Source: Actinoplanes siamensis
Lineage (GTDB): Bacteria; Actinomycetota; Actinomycetes; Mycobacteriales; Micromonosporaceae
Reading direction: 5' to 3'
DNA: 64,000 nt
NCBI RefSeq assembly: GCF_016862395.1
Contig: NZ_BOMW01000014.1
Coordinates: 62,001-126,000, forward strand
In this document: positions 16,163-24,466 of the stretch, in pieces
Layout: each line of letters opens with the position of its first letter
Position numbering within the stretch: position 1 is the first letter of the stretch
Notes under the pieces: generated by a model
What the model saw: the letters and a program-made list of their open reading frames with translations, nothing else
What the model was told of the DNA's origin: nothing
The model's database searches: none
Made by a program: the position numbers and the translations under genes

Positions 16163-16203
16163 GATCGGCTTCCCCTCGCTCGTGGTGCTGCTCTCGTTGG
16201 TGT

Positions 16204-16229
16204 AACGAAAGGGGCGGCCGCCGGATTCC
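16204..16229 (-). promoter_or_regulatory. Sigma-R-type promoter GGAAT-N18-GTT of rbpA
   Basis: On the minus strand GGAAT (16229-16225) is followed after exactly 18 nt by GTT (16206-16204), the thiol-oxidative-stress sigma-R/SigH consensus. It lies 42 nt upstream of the rbpA start. Confidence 0.75.
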
Positions 16230-16474
16230 TGCGCCCGCCTAGTATCTATCGGTCTCTTACCCGCCTGGTAAAGGCGTTGTAACGCTATGAGCGTAACCGG
16301 CCTGCCACCGTACCCCGTAATTTGAACGGTCGTGAAGTGGACCTTGGTCCAGTTTGGGGCGGTTTGATGCATCTATGGGTGGTGCGATGTCTGTCACTCG
16401 GCTGATCACCAACCAGTGATGTGCCGGCCGGAACTTCCCCTAGTGATCATGCGGTGGCGCAAAGTTGATCGAGG

Positions 16475-17767
16475 TCAGTGCTCGGCGGGGCCGGACTGTG
16501 CGGGAGCGGAGGCCGCGCCGTCCGAAGGGCCGGTCGCGGAGCGAGGGGCTGCCGGGGAGGGACCGGCTGGCGGGGAGTGAGCGGGTGCGGGGGAGGGGCC
16601 GGCTGCCGAGAAACCGGCCGCGGAGGGGCGGCCCGTGCCGAGGGCGGCCAGTGCCGACGCGAGGTCGCTGACCTGGCCGGTCAGCTGCGCCACCCGCTGG
16701 TGCGCGGCGTCCGCGTCCGCCCGGGCGGCGGCCAGGCGGCGTTCCAGATCCGTGCGCTCGTCGGCGGCCCGCTCCAGCTCCTTGCGGACGCGGTCCAGCT
16801 CCGCCACCGTCCGGCGCGCCTCGTCACGGTCGGCCGCCACCGTGGCCAGCTCCTGCCGGACCTCGGCCACCTCGGTCTCGGCGCGCTCGGCGCGCGAGCC
16901 GGCCTCGGCGGCCGCCCGCTCGGCGCGGGCGAGGGCTTCCGCGGCCGCCCGCTCCGCGGCCTCCGCCCGGGTGGCCGCCTGGTCTGCCGCGTCCCGCAGG
17001 GCGTCCGCGTCGGCTCGGACGGCCGTGAGCGCGGCTTCCGCTCGTACGGCCGTTTCCTCTGCCGTACGGCGGAAATCGTTGTGGTCCTTGAGCGCAGCGG
17101 CCAGGTCGCGTTCGGCGGCATCGCGCTCGGCCTTGACATCCTGAATCTCGCGGCGCGCGGCGGACAGCTCGCCGGCCGCGGCGTCGCGTTCCGCCTCGGC
17201 GCGTTCGCGCAGCGCCGCGGCGGCCGTCGCGGCCTTGACCGCCTCGTCGCGGGCCCGCGCCGCCTCCTGCTCGCGGCGGCCGGCCTCCTCCGCGGCCCGC
17301 TCGGCCTCGGTCGCCCGCTGCCGCGCCTCGTCCCGCTCGGCCGTCGCCGCCGCCGCGATCTGCTGCGCCGCCGCGGTGGCCGTCGCCGCCTGCTCCGCGT
17401 CGCGGCGGGCGTCGTCACGCTCGGCGTGCGCGGCCGCGACCGCACGCGAGGTCTCCGCGCGCACCTCGGCGACCTGGCGCTCGACGCCGGCCGGGGACAT
17501 CTCCGAGTGCAGCGCCTCGGTGAGCGTGCCCACCATCTGGTCGAGGCGGTCCACCACCTCCCAGGTGCGGGCCACCGAACCGGCCAGGCCGGGAGAGGAA
17601 CGGTGCCGCATCCGCACGTTGCGGGAAGCGCGCTGGCACTCGCCGTCGTTGTCCCGGCAGTAGCGGAACGGGCGGCCGGCGGAGTTGCGCTGCGGCACCG
17701 GGCGCCCGCAGTGGGCGCAGGGTCGGGTCTCGGCCGCCTCGGCGGCGGGGTGGTCCTGCGTCGTCAT
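16475..17767 (-). CDS. Coiled-coil protein with N-terminal zinc-finger-like motif
   Basis: 430-aa protein of unknown function. Residues 17-45 carry CAHC...RYCRDNDGEC, a possible zinc-binding Cys cluster. Residues about 90-370 are an almost continuous alanine/arginine/glutamate-rich coiled coil (repeated RAEAAERAAAEA-type heptads). The last 60 residues are a proline/alanine/serine-rich tail. The pattern resembles coiled-coil DNA-binding proteins such as KfrA and structural proteins of actinomycetes, but I cannot place it in a characterised family. The ATG at 17767 begins MTTQDHPAAE. It stands alone, convergent with nothing and 312 nt upstream of rbpA. Confidence 0.7.
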   Translation of the reverse strand: MTTQDHPAAEAAETRPCAHCGRPVPQRNSAGRPFRYCRDNDGECQRASRNVRMRHRSSPGLAGSVARTWEVVDRLDQMVGTLTEALHSEMSPAGVERQVAEVRAETSRAVAAAHAERDDARRDAEQAATATAAAQQIAAAATAERDEARQRATEAERAAEEAGRREQEAARARDEAVKAATAAAALRERAEAERDAAAGELSAARREIQDVKAERDAAERDLAAALKDHNDFRRTAEETAVRAEAALTAVRADADALRDAADQAATRAEAAERAAAEALARAERAAAEAGSRAERAETEVAEVRQELATVAADRDEARRTVAELDRVRKELERAADERTDLERRLAAARADADAAHQRVAQLTGQVSDLASALAALGTGRPSAAGFSAAGPSPAPAHSPPAGPSPAAPRSATGPSDGAASAPAQSGPAEH

Positions 17768-17807
17768 AGCAGGGCCCAGCGTAGGCGGCGCAACGATCTT
17801 ACCGGCG

Positions 17808-18956
17808 TCACCACACCGGCGCCGCGAAAATGGTGTGCGCCGCTCCGGTCCGAGCTGCCGGTCGGGCGCTGGCCGGGTCGCCGCCCGGGGTGTGCATGAC
17901 CGCTTGCCGAGCAGCGGTCCCGGGGTCAGCCGCCACCGGGAGCGATGACCGACCCACGACGGGGCAGCGGCTCAAGGCTCGAGGGCGTCGATGTGCGCGC
18001 CGGTGTCCGCTCGACCGGCGGCCCGGAGCCGGGCGACCAGCAAGGCGCACAGGGTGGTCGCGGCGCCCGCCGCGCAGATGGCGACGGCCGAGGTGCTGAG
18101 CTGGGCGACCGGTCCAGGTGGCTGCCCCACAGGGTGGCCACCCCGCGGAGTGCCGCCCTTCACAAGGGCAGAAACAAACCCGCCAACAGTTCGCGAAGAC
18201 CCGAAGCGAAGAATCTTTCGAGCCCATATAAGGGCACGGAAACCCTCTCACCCCCTTGCTGCCGCGTTTTACCTGCTTTTGACGTCCTGAACCACAGAAT
18301 GGTGACCGCCAACAAAGCCGACGGCGCATGATATGGCCGAGTTCCACCTTCCCCACTCGGAAACAGAAACGCCCCTTTTCCATTGAAGATCCACGCCGAC
18401 CCGACCCGACCCGAAGCGGACCGCCCGATCGAGTGGTAAGCCTCGGCGCTGTGGCGACGACTCGCGGAGCTGGGGTGGCTCGTTGCGGGACCACGGCGGC
18501 TGGCGGCGGCGAGGCGGTGGGTTGCCGAGGTGGGGGCGCGGCTGTCGGCGGCGGGACCGTGGGTTGCCGAGGTGGGGGCAAGGCTGGCGGCGGCGGGGCG
18601 GTGTGCTGCCGAGCTTCGGGCGCGGCCTTTCGGCCGGCAGCGGCGGCTTCCGGGGCTGACGTGGCAGTCCGCGCGGTTGAAGCGGCAGGCGGAATTGCCG
18701 GGCGTAGTGCCGCGGGCTGCGAGGCTGACCGCGCTGGGCCTGTCTGATCGCTCCGGATGGCGGGCCGGGACGGCGATGCTGTCCCGCGCTCCCGCAGGCG
18801 CCGCAGCTTTTCGGCATGCCTGCGCTCCAATCCCCAATCGCGGTGGCGCTTGTGCTCCCGGCGGAACTCCTCGCGCTCGGCCGAATAATCGCGCGCCGCT
18901 GTCCGGTCCCGCATCGCGGCAATTTCGGCTCTGCCGAACAACGACATCTGACCCAT
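17808..18956 (-). CDS. Hypothetical protein; only the N-terminal part looks coding
   Basis: From the ATG at 18956 the frame reads MGQMSLFGRAEIAAMRDRT...EEFRREHKRHRDWGLERRHAEKLRRLRERG, a basic, charged stretch of about 65 residues that looks like genuine protein of a type I recall from Micromonosporaceae, without known function. GGGAG lies 10 nt upstream. A Pro/Ala-rich section with 14-residue repeats follows to about 18430. Beyond that the frame crosses a low-GC tract and reads like noise to 17808. The true end is probably lost or frameshifted. Confidence 0.35.
   Translation of the reverse strand: MGQMSLFGRAEIAAMRDRTAARDYSAEREEFRREHKRHRDWGLERRHAEKLRRLRERGTASPSRPAIRSDQTGPARSASQPAALRPAIPPAASTARTATSAPEAAAAGRKAAPEARQHTAPPPPALPPPRQPTVPPPTAAPPPRQPTASPPPAAVVPQRATPAPRVVATAPRLTTRSGGPLRVGSGRRGSSMEKGRFCFRVGKVELGHIMRRRLCWRSPFCGSGRQKQVKRGSKGVRGFPCPYMGSKDSSLRVFANCWRVCFCPCEGRHSAGWPPCGAATWTGRPAQHLGRRHLRGGRRDHPVRLAGRPAPGRRSSGHRRAHRRPRALSRCPVVGRSSLPVAADPGTAARQAVMHTPGGDPASARPAARTGAAHTIFAAPVW
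17972..18163 (-). CDS. Possible small membrane protein
   Basis: A 63-residue frame from a GTG at 18163. It has one clear hydrophobic segment (about residues 22-48, VAQLSTSAVAICAAGAATTL onward) followed by RLRAAGRADTGAHIDALEP, a plausible single-pass topology with a charged tail. No ribosome-binding site or promoter was found and it overlaps the dubious tail of the neighbouring frame. I do not recognise a family. Confidence 0.3.
   Translation of the reverse strand: MKGGTPRGGHPVGQPPGPVAQLSTSAVAICAAGAATTLCALLVARLRAAGRADTGAHIDALEP
18517..18621. repeat. 42-nt tandem repeat, three copies
   Basis: GTGGGTTGCCGAGGTGGGGGC occurs at 18517-18537 and 18559-18579, and a degenerate copy starts at 18601, a period of 42 nt. 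In the minus-strand frame it encodes a 14-residue Pro-rich repeat. Confidence 0.7.
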
Positions 18957-19440
18957 GCAGAAATTCTCCCGCGCCCCCATCTCGCCGTGTAAGCATTCGA
19001 TCATGCGAGAAAATGTGGTGACCACCACCCCATCAATGCTCCTGGATATTCCTGATCAATTACGTCCGAAGGACGGAGAAGCGAGGGGCGATCCGGTGCG
19101 GGCGGTGAGTGCGGCGGCCGGGGCAGGCTCGGCGGCGGCGCTTCGCGCATAGACGCGGCCGCGGTGGCAGTGGGCGCGGCGGTGCGGTCGGCGCGGTTGA
19201 CCGGGCGGTGGGTGGTGGGCGTGGACGGCCGGGGCGGTGAGTGGTGGGCGCGGCTGGCCCGGGGCGACAGCGCGACGGTGGTGGGCGCGGCCGGCTGGCC
19301 CGGGGCGATGGCGCGACGGTGGTGGGCATAGAGCGTGGGCCGACGCCGCCGGGGCAGCGGTGAAGGGGACGCCCGTGTGACAGCCCCGACCTGACCCGAC
19401 CCCGCCTCGCAGCCGCGGACCCGCGGGGCAGAATCAACAG
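18957..19440. other. Gene-poor stretch with a lower-GC patch and short repeats
   Basis: No ORF on either strand looks coding between the hypothetical gene start at 18956 and the DUF2461 gene. The first 120 nt are visibly less GC-rich than the surroundings. The middle consists of G-rich repeats, including the duplicated 35-mer at 19252-19327. Confidence 0.5.
19252..19327. repeat. Duplicated 35-nt element
   Basis: A 35-nt segment beginning GGCTGGCCCGGGGCGA is present at 19252-19286 and 19293-19327 with two mismatches. No coding frame benefits from it. Confidence 0.7.
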
Positions 19441-20076
19441 GTGACGTTCCGTGGCTGGCCGGTGGAGGCGCTCGAGTTCTACGAAGGACTCGCCGCCGAC
19501 AACTCGAAGACCTATTGGATCAAACATCTCGCCTTCTACGAGAGCGAGGTCCGCGCGCCCATGCAGGAGCTTCTGGCCGCGCTCGAGCCGGAGTTCGGGC
19601 CGGGGAAGATCTTCCGGCCGTACCGGGACGTGCGGTTCAGCAAGGACAAGACGCCGTACAAGACGCATCTCGGAGCGTGGCTGGAGAGCGGCGGGTACAT
19701 CCAGCTCTCCGCGGACGGGCTGGCCGCCGGGTCCGGTTTCTATCAGATGGATTCGGGTCAGCTGGACCGGTATCGGCGAGCGGTCGCCAACGATGTCAGC
19801 GGGACGCTGCTGACCGGCGTGATCGCGGAGATCGAGAAGGCCGGGATCGAGGTGGCCGGCCGGGACACGCTGAAGACCGCGCCGCGTGGGTACCCCAAGG
19901 ACCACCCGCGGATCGGGCTGTTGCGCCACAAAGGGCTGATCACCTGGCGGGAGTGGGCGCCGGCGGCGTGGCTGGGCACCGCTTCGGCGAAGGGCCGGGT
20001 GGTCGAGTTCCTTCGCAGGAGCCGGCCGCTGCGGCACTGGCTCGACGATCACGTCGGGCCACCCGCGCGAGACTAG
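19441..20076 (+). CDS. DUF2461 domain-containing protein
   Basis: 211-aa protein of the TIGR02453/DUF2461 family, common in bacteria and of unknown biochemical function. Typical landmarks are FYEGLAADNSKTYWIKH near residue 15, the KIFRPYRDVRFSKDKTPYKTHLG block at about 60-82, and SGFYQMDSGQLDRYRRAV near 100. It starts at GTG 19441, 6 nt after CAGAAT, a weak -10-like box, so it may be leaderless. The next gene on the strand (VOC family) begins 227 nt later with no clear operon link. Confidence 0.85.
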   Translation: MTFRGWPVEALEFYEGLAADNSKTYWIKHLAFYESEVRAPMQELLAALEPEFGPGKIFRPYRDVRFSKDKTPYKTHLGAWLESGGYIQLSADGLAAGSGFYQMDSGQLDRYRRAVANDVSGTLLTGVIAEIEKAGIEVAGRDTLKTAPRGYPKDHPRIGLLRHKGLITWREWAPAAWLGTASAKGRVVEFLRRSRPLRHWLDDHVGPPARD

Positions 20077-20303
20077 GGACCACCGAGACGAGACCGGGCG
20101 AAGGCCAAGACGACGCCAGCCGCGCCAGTGCTCAGACGGCACGCCCACCCGAGAACAGGCAGGGCCCGCGCCCGGCGAGACGGGGCCGGTGTGTGGCGAG
20201 GCAGCCCCGAGAACGGCAGGCGAGGCCCAAGCAGGGCCACCCGAATCAGGGGCCGCATCGAATCAGGACAGTATCTGACCGCAATCCGCGGCAGGCTGGA
20301 CGC

Positions 20304-20750
20304 ATGACTCCGGAGATCGCTCGCGAGGTCCAGTTCACCTTCGACAGCGCCGACCCGGGCGCTCTCGCCCTGTTCTGGGCCGAAGCCCTCGGCTACCAGG
20401 TGCAGCCGCCTCCGGCCGGGTTCGAGTCCTGGGAGCAGGCGCTCGAGGCGTACGGCGTGCCGCCGGAGAAGCGCAACAGCGCCTCGGCCGTGGTCGATCC
20501 GAGGGGTGTCGGGCCACGGTTGTTCTTCCAGCAGGTGCCCGAGGGCAAGACCGGCAAGAACCGGGTGCACCTGGACATCCGGGTGGCGGTGGGCCTGGTC
20601 GGCGAGGAGCGGATGGCCGCCCTGGAGGCCGAGGCGGCGCGGCTGGTCGCGCACGGGGCGACCCGGCTGGAGCGGCACGAGGCGGTCCCGCCGAACGCCG
20701 GGCACGTCATCATGGCCGATCCCGAGGGCAACGAGTTCTGCCTGGACTGA
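20304..20750 (+). CDS. VOC-family (glyoxalase-like) protein
   Basis: 148-aa VOC-superfamily protein of the Glyoxalase_6 type. The N-terminal VQFTFDSADPGALALFWAEALGY and C-terminal HVIMADPEGNEFCLD are the two paired beta-alpha-beta units, the latter carrying the usual DPEGNEFC motif. These proteins are often metal-dependent enzymes or resistance proteins of unknown substrate. The ATG at 20304 lies 6 nt after CAGGCT, a weak -10, and no ribosome-binding site is present. A strong terminator follows at 20757-20792. Confidence 0.82.
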   Translation: MTPEIAREVQFTFDSADPGALALFWAEALGYQVQPPPAGFESWEQALEAYGVPPEKRNSASAVVDPRGVGPRLFFQQVPEGKTGKNRVHLDIRVAVGLVGEERMAALEAEAARLVAHGATRLERHEAVPPNAGHVIMADPEGNEFCLD

Positions 20751-20756
20751 TCAGGA

Positions 20757-20792
20757 CGCTGCGCGGCAGCCGGGTCCGGGTGCCGCGCAGCG
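20757..20792. terminator. Terminator between VOC gene and nitroreductase
   Basis: Perfect 12-bp stem (20757-20768 with 20781-20792) and a 12-nt loop, between convergent genes. Confidence 0.75.
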
Positions 20793-20863
20793 GCGTCCGG
20801 GGTGCACAGCCGACTTCGGACGCCGCACCGCAGAGGATCCGACCGAAAGGGATCAGCGAGCGC

Positions 20864-21667
20864 TCAACGGGAGGGCAGCCCGAGCCGATCGAGGACCTCC
20901 CGCAGCCGGTGCCGCCCGGCCATCGACTCCGGACCACGCAACCGGGCGAGCACCCGATCGCTCCACCCTCCGGCCAGCCCGAACTGCCGGTTGTACGCCG
21001 CGAGCCGCTCGTCGTACACCGGAATGTGCGCGTCCGCGGCCTCCGCGTCGTACACCTCCCGGTGCAGTACCGCCCGCTGCGGCAGCCGCGGTTTGATCCC
21101 GGCCCGCTCGGCCGGGTCGGGTTCGCCGACGGCGAGGCCGAACGCCGCGACGGCGTGCGGCGGCAGCCCGAGCTCGGCCGCGATCTCCTCCGGGTGGTTG
21201 CGGACCGCGCCGACGAAGACCGAGCCCAGCCCCAGCGACGCCGCCGCGACCACCGCGTTCTGCGCGGCGAGCGCGGTGTCCACGAAGCCGATCACCGAGG
21301 TCTCCAGATAGTCGGTGGCGTCCAGCGGGGAGCCGGCGCGGCGGGCCAGGCGGCGGGCCCGGGACAGGTCGGCGACCCAGACCAGGAACAACGGCGCCTG
21401 GGCGACGAACGCCTGGTCGCCGGCGAGCGCGGCGAGCCGGGCGCGGCGCCGCGGGTCGCGGACCGCGATCACGCTCCACGCCTGCAGGTTCGACGAGGTG
21501 GGGGCGGACTGGGCGGCGGCGACCAGAGCGGCCAGTTCGTCCTCGGTGACGTCGCGGGCGGTGAAGCGGCGCACCGAGCGGCGGGCCAGCTGCAGCTGGA
21601 GCACGTCGGTGAGGACGCCGAGGCGGGCGTCCGGGTCGCCGTACCGGGCGGCCAGCGGGTCGGTCAT
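20864..21667 (-). CDS. Nitroreductase-family flavoprotein (NfsA-like)
   Basis: 267-aa FMN-dependent nitroreductase-fold protein, closest in layout to NADPH-dependent NfsA/FrP oxidoreductases. The N-terminal RRSVRRFTARDVTEDELAALVAAAQSAPTSSNLQAW holds the FMN phosphate-binding arginines and the SAPTSSNLQ signature. A second FMN patch is SLGLGSVFVGAVRNHPEEIA around residue 150, and the C-terminal extension is typical of NfsA. It may reduce nitro-compounds or quinones. It is divergent from the luciferase-like gene at 21701 with only 33 nt between starts, so the two probably share control; both would use reduced or bound flavin. Confidence 0.88.
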   Translation of the reverse strand: MTDPLAARYGDPDARLGVLTDVLQLQLARRSVRRFTARDVTEDELAALVAAAQSAPTSSNLQAWSVIAVRDPRRRARLAALAGDQAFVAQAPLFLVWVADLSRARRLARRAGSPLDATDYLETSVIGFVDTALAAQNAVVAAASLGLGSVFVGAVRNHPEEIAAELGLPPHAVAAFGLAVGEPDPAERAGIKPRLPQRAVLHREVYDAEAADAHIPVYDERLAAYNRQFGLAGGWSDRVLARLRGPESMAGRHRLREVLDRLGLPSR

Positions 21668-21686
21668 GCGCTCTCCCCAATGTGTC

Positions 21687-21692
21687 TAATAT
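21687..21692 (+). promoter_or_regulatory. -10 box TAATAT of leaderless LLM-class gene
   Basis: TAATAT is an unusually good -10 for this DNA and ends 8 nt before the GTG at 21701. It lies inside the 33-nt divergent spacer with the nitroreductase gene. Confidence 0.5.
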
Positions 21693-21700
21693 CTATAGGC

Positions 21701-22750
21701 GTGATAGGAGATACTACGGAGTTCCTCTGGTACATCCCCAACGAGGATCGTCCCGGCCACCGCGGCGACACCGTGGTGGCGGGTCACAACAGCCTGGACG
21801 CGCTGACCGCGCAGGCGCGGGCCTGCGAGGAGCACGGCTGGAGCGGCGCGCTGATCGGCACCGGCTGGGGCCGCCCGGACACGTTCACCGTGGCGACCGC
21901 GCTGACGGCCCGGACCACGACGTTCCGGCCGCTGATCGCGGCGCGGCCCGGGTACTGGCGGCCGGCCCAGTTCGCCTCGGCGGCGGCGACCCTGCAGCAC
22001 CTCAGCGGGGGCCGGGTTCTGATCAACATCGTGTCCGGAAAAGACAACCTCGCCGCCTACGGCGACAGCGAGGGGGATCAGAGCCAGCGGTACGCGCGGA
22101 CCGCCGAGTTCCTCCGGATCGTCCGCAAGCTGTGGGCCGAGGAGCACGTCACCCACCAGGGCCGGCATTTCCGGGTGGACGACGCGACTGTGGTGCCGCG
22201 GCTGGCCGAGCCGCCACGGCTGTACTTCGGGGGCGCCTCGGAGGCCGCCGAGCGGGTCGCCGCCACCGAGGCGGACGTGCAACTGTTCTGGGGGGAGCCG
22301 CTGAGCGGCGTACGGGAACGGATCGAACGCCTGCGGGCGCTCGGCGCCGAGCTGGGCCGCGAACATCGGCCACTGGAATTCGGCCTGCGGGTGACCACGC
22401 TGGTCCGCGACACCACCGAGCAGGCCTGGGCGGACGCGGAGGCCAAGGTCGCGGCGATGGCCGGCGGCACCCGGCTGGACCCGCTGTGGGCCGCGGCGGC
22501 CGGGCAGCGGCGGCTGCTCGCGCTCGCCGAGCGCGGCGACGTGCTGGACGACAACCTCTACACCGCGCCGGGCCGGTACGGCGGAGGCGGCGCCGGGACG
22601 ACCTGGCTGGTCGGCTCGGCGCAGGACGTGGCCCGCTCGCTGCGGAAGTACCAGGAGCTGGGGATCACCCACTTCGTGCTCTCCGACACGCCCTACCTCT
22701 CCGAGATCGAGAGGCAGGGCGAGCGGTTGCTCCCGTTGCTCAGAGCTTGA
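21701..22750 (+). CDS. LLM-class flavin-dependent monooxygenase (SsuD-like)
   Basis: 349-aa luciferase-like monooxygenase most like alkanesulfonate monooxygenases: [16 protein letters not shown] near the start, [42 protein letters not shown] and the [14 protein letters not shown] block, where SsuD-type enzymes have a conserved NxVxG(G). Such enzymes use FMNH2 and O2 to cleave C-S or similar bonds. The GTG at 21701 is favoured by the -10 box; an ATG at 21680 would overlap that box. The divergent nitroreductase-fold gene could supply reduced flavin, which is inference. Its 3' end overlaps the convergent chemoreceptor gene by 11 nt. Confidence 0.85.
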   Translation: MIGDTTEFLWYIPNEDRPGHRGDTVVAGHNSLDALTAQARACEEHGWSGALIGTGWGRPDTFTVATALTARTTTFRPLIAARPGYWRPAQFASAAATLQHLSGGRVLINIVSGKDNLAAYGDSEGDQSQRYARTAEFLRIVRKLWAEEHVTHQGRHFRVDDATVVPRLAEPPRLYFGGASEAAERVAATEADVQLFWGEPLSGVRERIERLRALGAELGREHRPLEFGLRVTTLVRDTTEQAWADAEAKVAAMAGGTRLDPLWAAAAGQRRLLALAERGDVLDDNLYTAPGRYGGGGAGTTWLVGSAQDVARSLRKYQELGITHFVLSDTPYLSEIERQGERLLPLLRA

Positions 22751-24353
22751 AGCCGGCTACCAGTTCGCGCAGCTGGCCGCTGGTCCGGGCGAGGTTCGCG
22801 GCGTTCTCCCGGGCCTGGCCGGCCACCGCCGTGGTGGTGCCGACCGCCTGGGCCACCCCGGCGATGTTGCCGGCGATCGCCGTGCTGCTCTCCGCCACCT
22901 CGGCCACGTTGCGGCCCATCTCGCCGGTGGTGGCGGTCTGCTCCTCGACGGCCGCCGCGATCAGCGTCTGGAAGTCGCTGATCCGGGACACCACGTCACC
23001 GATCCGGTCGATCGCGCCGGCGGCGTCCGACGAGTCGGTCTGGATGGCCTGCACCAGCCGGCCGATCTCCTCGGTCGCCTTCGCGGTCTCCAGCGACAGC
23101 TCCTTCACCTCGCCGGCCACCACCGCGAAGCCCTTGCCGAGCTCGCCGGCCCGGGCCGCCTCGATGGTGGCGTTCAGCGCGAGCAGGTTGGTCTGCTCCG
23201 CGATCGACGTGATCATGGCGACCACCTTGCCGATCTCCTCGGACGACGCGCCCAGCTTGCCGACCGTCTCGTTGGTGTGCTGCACCGCGCCCACCGCCTC
23301 GCCGGCCACCTGGGCCGCCTCGCCGGCGTTGCGGGCGATCTCGTCGATCGCCAGGGTCATCTCGGTGCTGCCGGCCTGCAGCGTGCGCACGTTGCCGGAG
23401 ACCTGGCCGGCGGCCTTCGCGACGGCGCCGGCCTGGGTGTCGACCTCGGCGCTCGCCGAGGCGATCCGCGCGGACACCTCGGACAGCTCGTCGGACGCGG
23501 CGGAGACCGTGCCGGCGTGCCCGGCGATCGCGGTCAGGGTGTCGCGCAGCGACTCGGTGGTCTGGTCCACCGCGGCGGCGAGGGTGCCCAGCTCGTCGCG
23601 GCGGTCCAGGCCGACGCGGACGGTCAGGTCCTGGCCGGCGAGGCGCTTCAGGGCGGCCACCACCTGCGCCAGCGGGCCGGTCACCGAGCGGGTGACCCAG
23701 ACGCTCATCAGCACCGCCAGGGTCACGGCGAGACCGAGGGCGACGGCGAGCATCCGTACGGCCTCGGTGCGGGTGTGCTCCACCTCGGCACGCAGCGCCG
23801 CGGCCCGGGTGTTGACCGACTGGTCCAGGCTGGCCGCGATGTCCAGGATCTTGCCATAGGCCTCGCCCGCCTCGCCGCCGTTGATGCTGGTCATCGCCGT
23901 GGCGCGGCCCGCCGTGGTGTCCGCTGACAGCCACTCCATGACCTTCGCGTCCCAGCGGAAGAAGTCGTTCCAGGCCGGTTCGAGCTGGTCGAACATGGCC
24001 CGCTCGGCGTCGTTCAGGGTTTCGGTGTGTGCCGCCGCCAGGTTGGCGTAGACGGTGTCCTTGGCCTTCAGCTCGCCGTCACGGTTGAAGCCTTTCGGGC
24101 CGATGGCGTAGTCGTACCCGAACGCGCCCGCGTCCGCGACCACCAGACCCTGCCAGCCGGACACGTCAGCGGCGTCGTACCTGACCGCTTGGATGTCGTC
24201 ACGCATCTGCTCCAGGGCGGCCAGCTCCGACTCGGCGGAGGCCTGCTGCCGCAGTCCCCACCAGCCGACGCCGGCCGACGTGACGATCAGCGCGGTCAGA
24301 ACCAGGTATGAGGTGCCGAGGCGCTTGCCGACACTTACGTCACTGATACGCAT
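22740..24353 (-). CDS. Methyl-accepting chemotaxis protein
   Basis: 537-aa chemoreceptor. A membrane helix at about residues 15-35 is followed by an extracellular four-helix-bundle sensor domain (to about 200), a second membrane helix ([20 protein letters not shown]), a HAMP domain from [14 protein letters not shown], and a long signalling coiled coil. The hairpin tip that contacts CheA/CheW is present ([20 protein letters not shown]). There are no PAS or Cache motifs, so the ligand is unknown. It is one of three chemoreceptors in the window, suggesting a motile life stage. No che genes are adjacent. Confidence 0.92.
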   Translation of the reverse strand: MRISDVSVGKRLGTSYLVLTALIVTSAGVGWWGLRQQASAESELAALEQMRDDIQAVRYDAADVSGWQGLVVADAGAFGYDYAIGPKGFNRDGELKAKDTVYANLAAAHTETLNDAERAMFDQLEPAWNDFFRWDAKVMEWLSADTTAGRATAMTSINGGEAGEAYGKILDIAASLDQSVNTRAAALRAEVEHTRTEAVRMLAVALGLAVTLAVLMSVWVTRSVTGPLAQVVAALKRLAGQDLTVRVGLDRRDELGTLAAAVDQTTESLRDTLTAIAGHAGTVSAASDELSEVSARIASASAEVDTQAGAVAKAAGQVSGNVRTLQAGSTEMTLAIDEIARNAGEAAQVAGEAVGAVQHTNETVGKLGASSEEIGKVVAMITSIAEQTNLLALNATIEAARAGELGKGFAVVAGEVKELSLETAKATEEIGRLVQAIQTDSSDAAGAIDRIGDVVSRISDFQTLIAAAVEEQTATTGEMGRNVAEVAESSTAIAGNIAGVAQAVGTTTAVAGQARENAANLARTSGQLRELVAGFKL

Positions 24354-24412
24354 GACCCCCTCAGTCGGCCGACCGCGTAGCGGGATGAAGCTTTCTGCTG
24401 TGATCTGGCTTT

Positions 24413-24435
24413 AATCCTATCTTTCCGATAGGATT
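24413..24435. promoter_or_regulatory. Inverted repeat AATCCTAT-N7-ATAGGATT, candidate operator
   Basis: A perfect 8-bp inverted repeat with a 7-nt spacer in the divergent region between the chemoreceptor (start 24353) and the gene at 24467. AT-rich against the background, and it contains TAGGAT, a possible -10. The binding protein is unknown. Confidence 0.55.
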
Positions 24436-24466
24436 TGCGGACCGTGGTCGTCCGAAGGTGGTCCCG

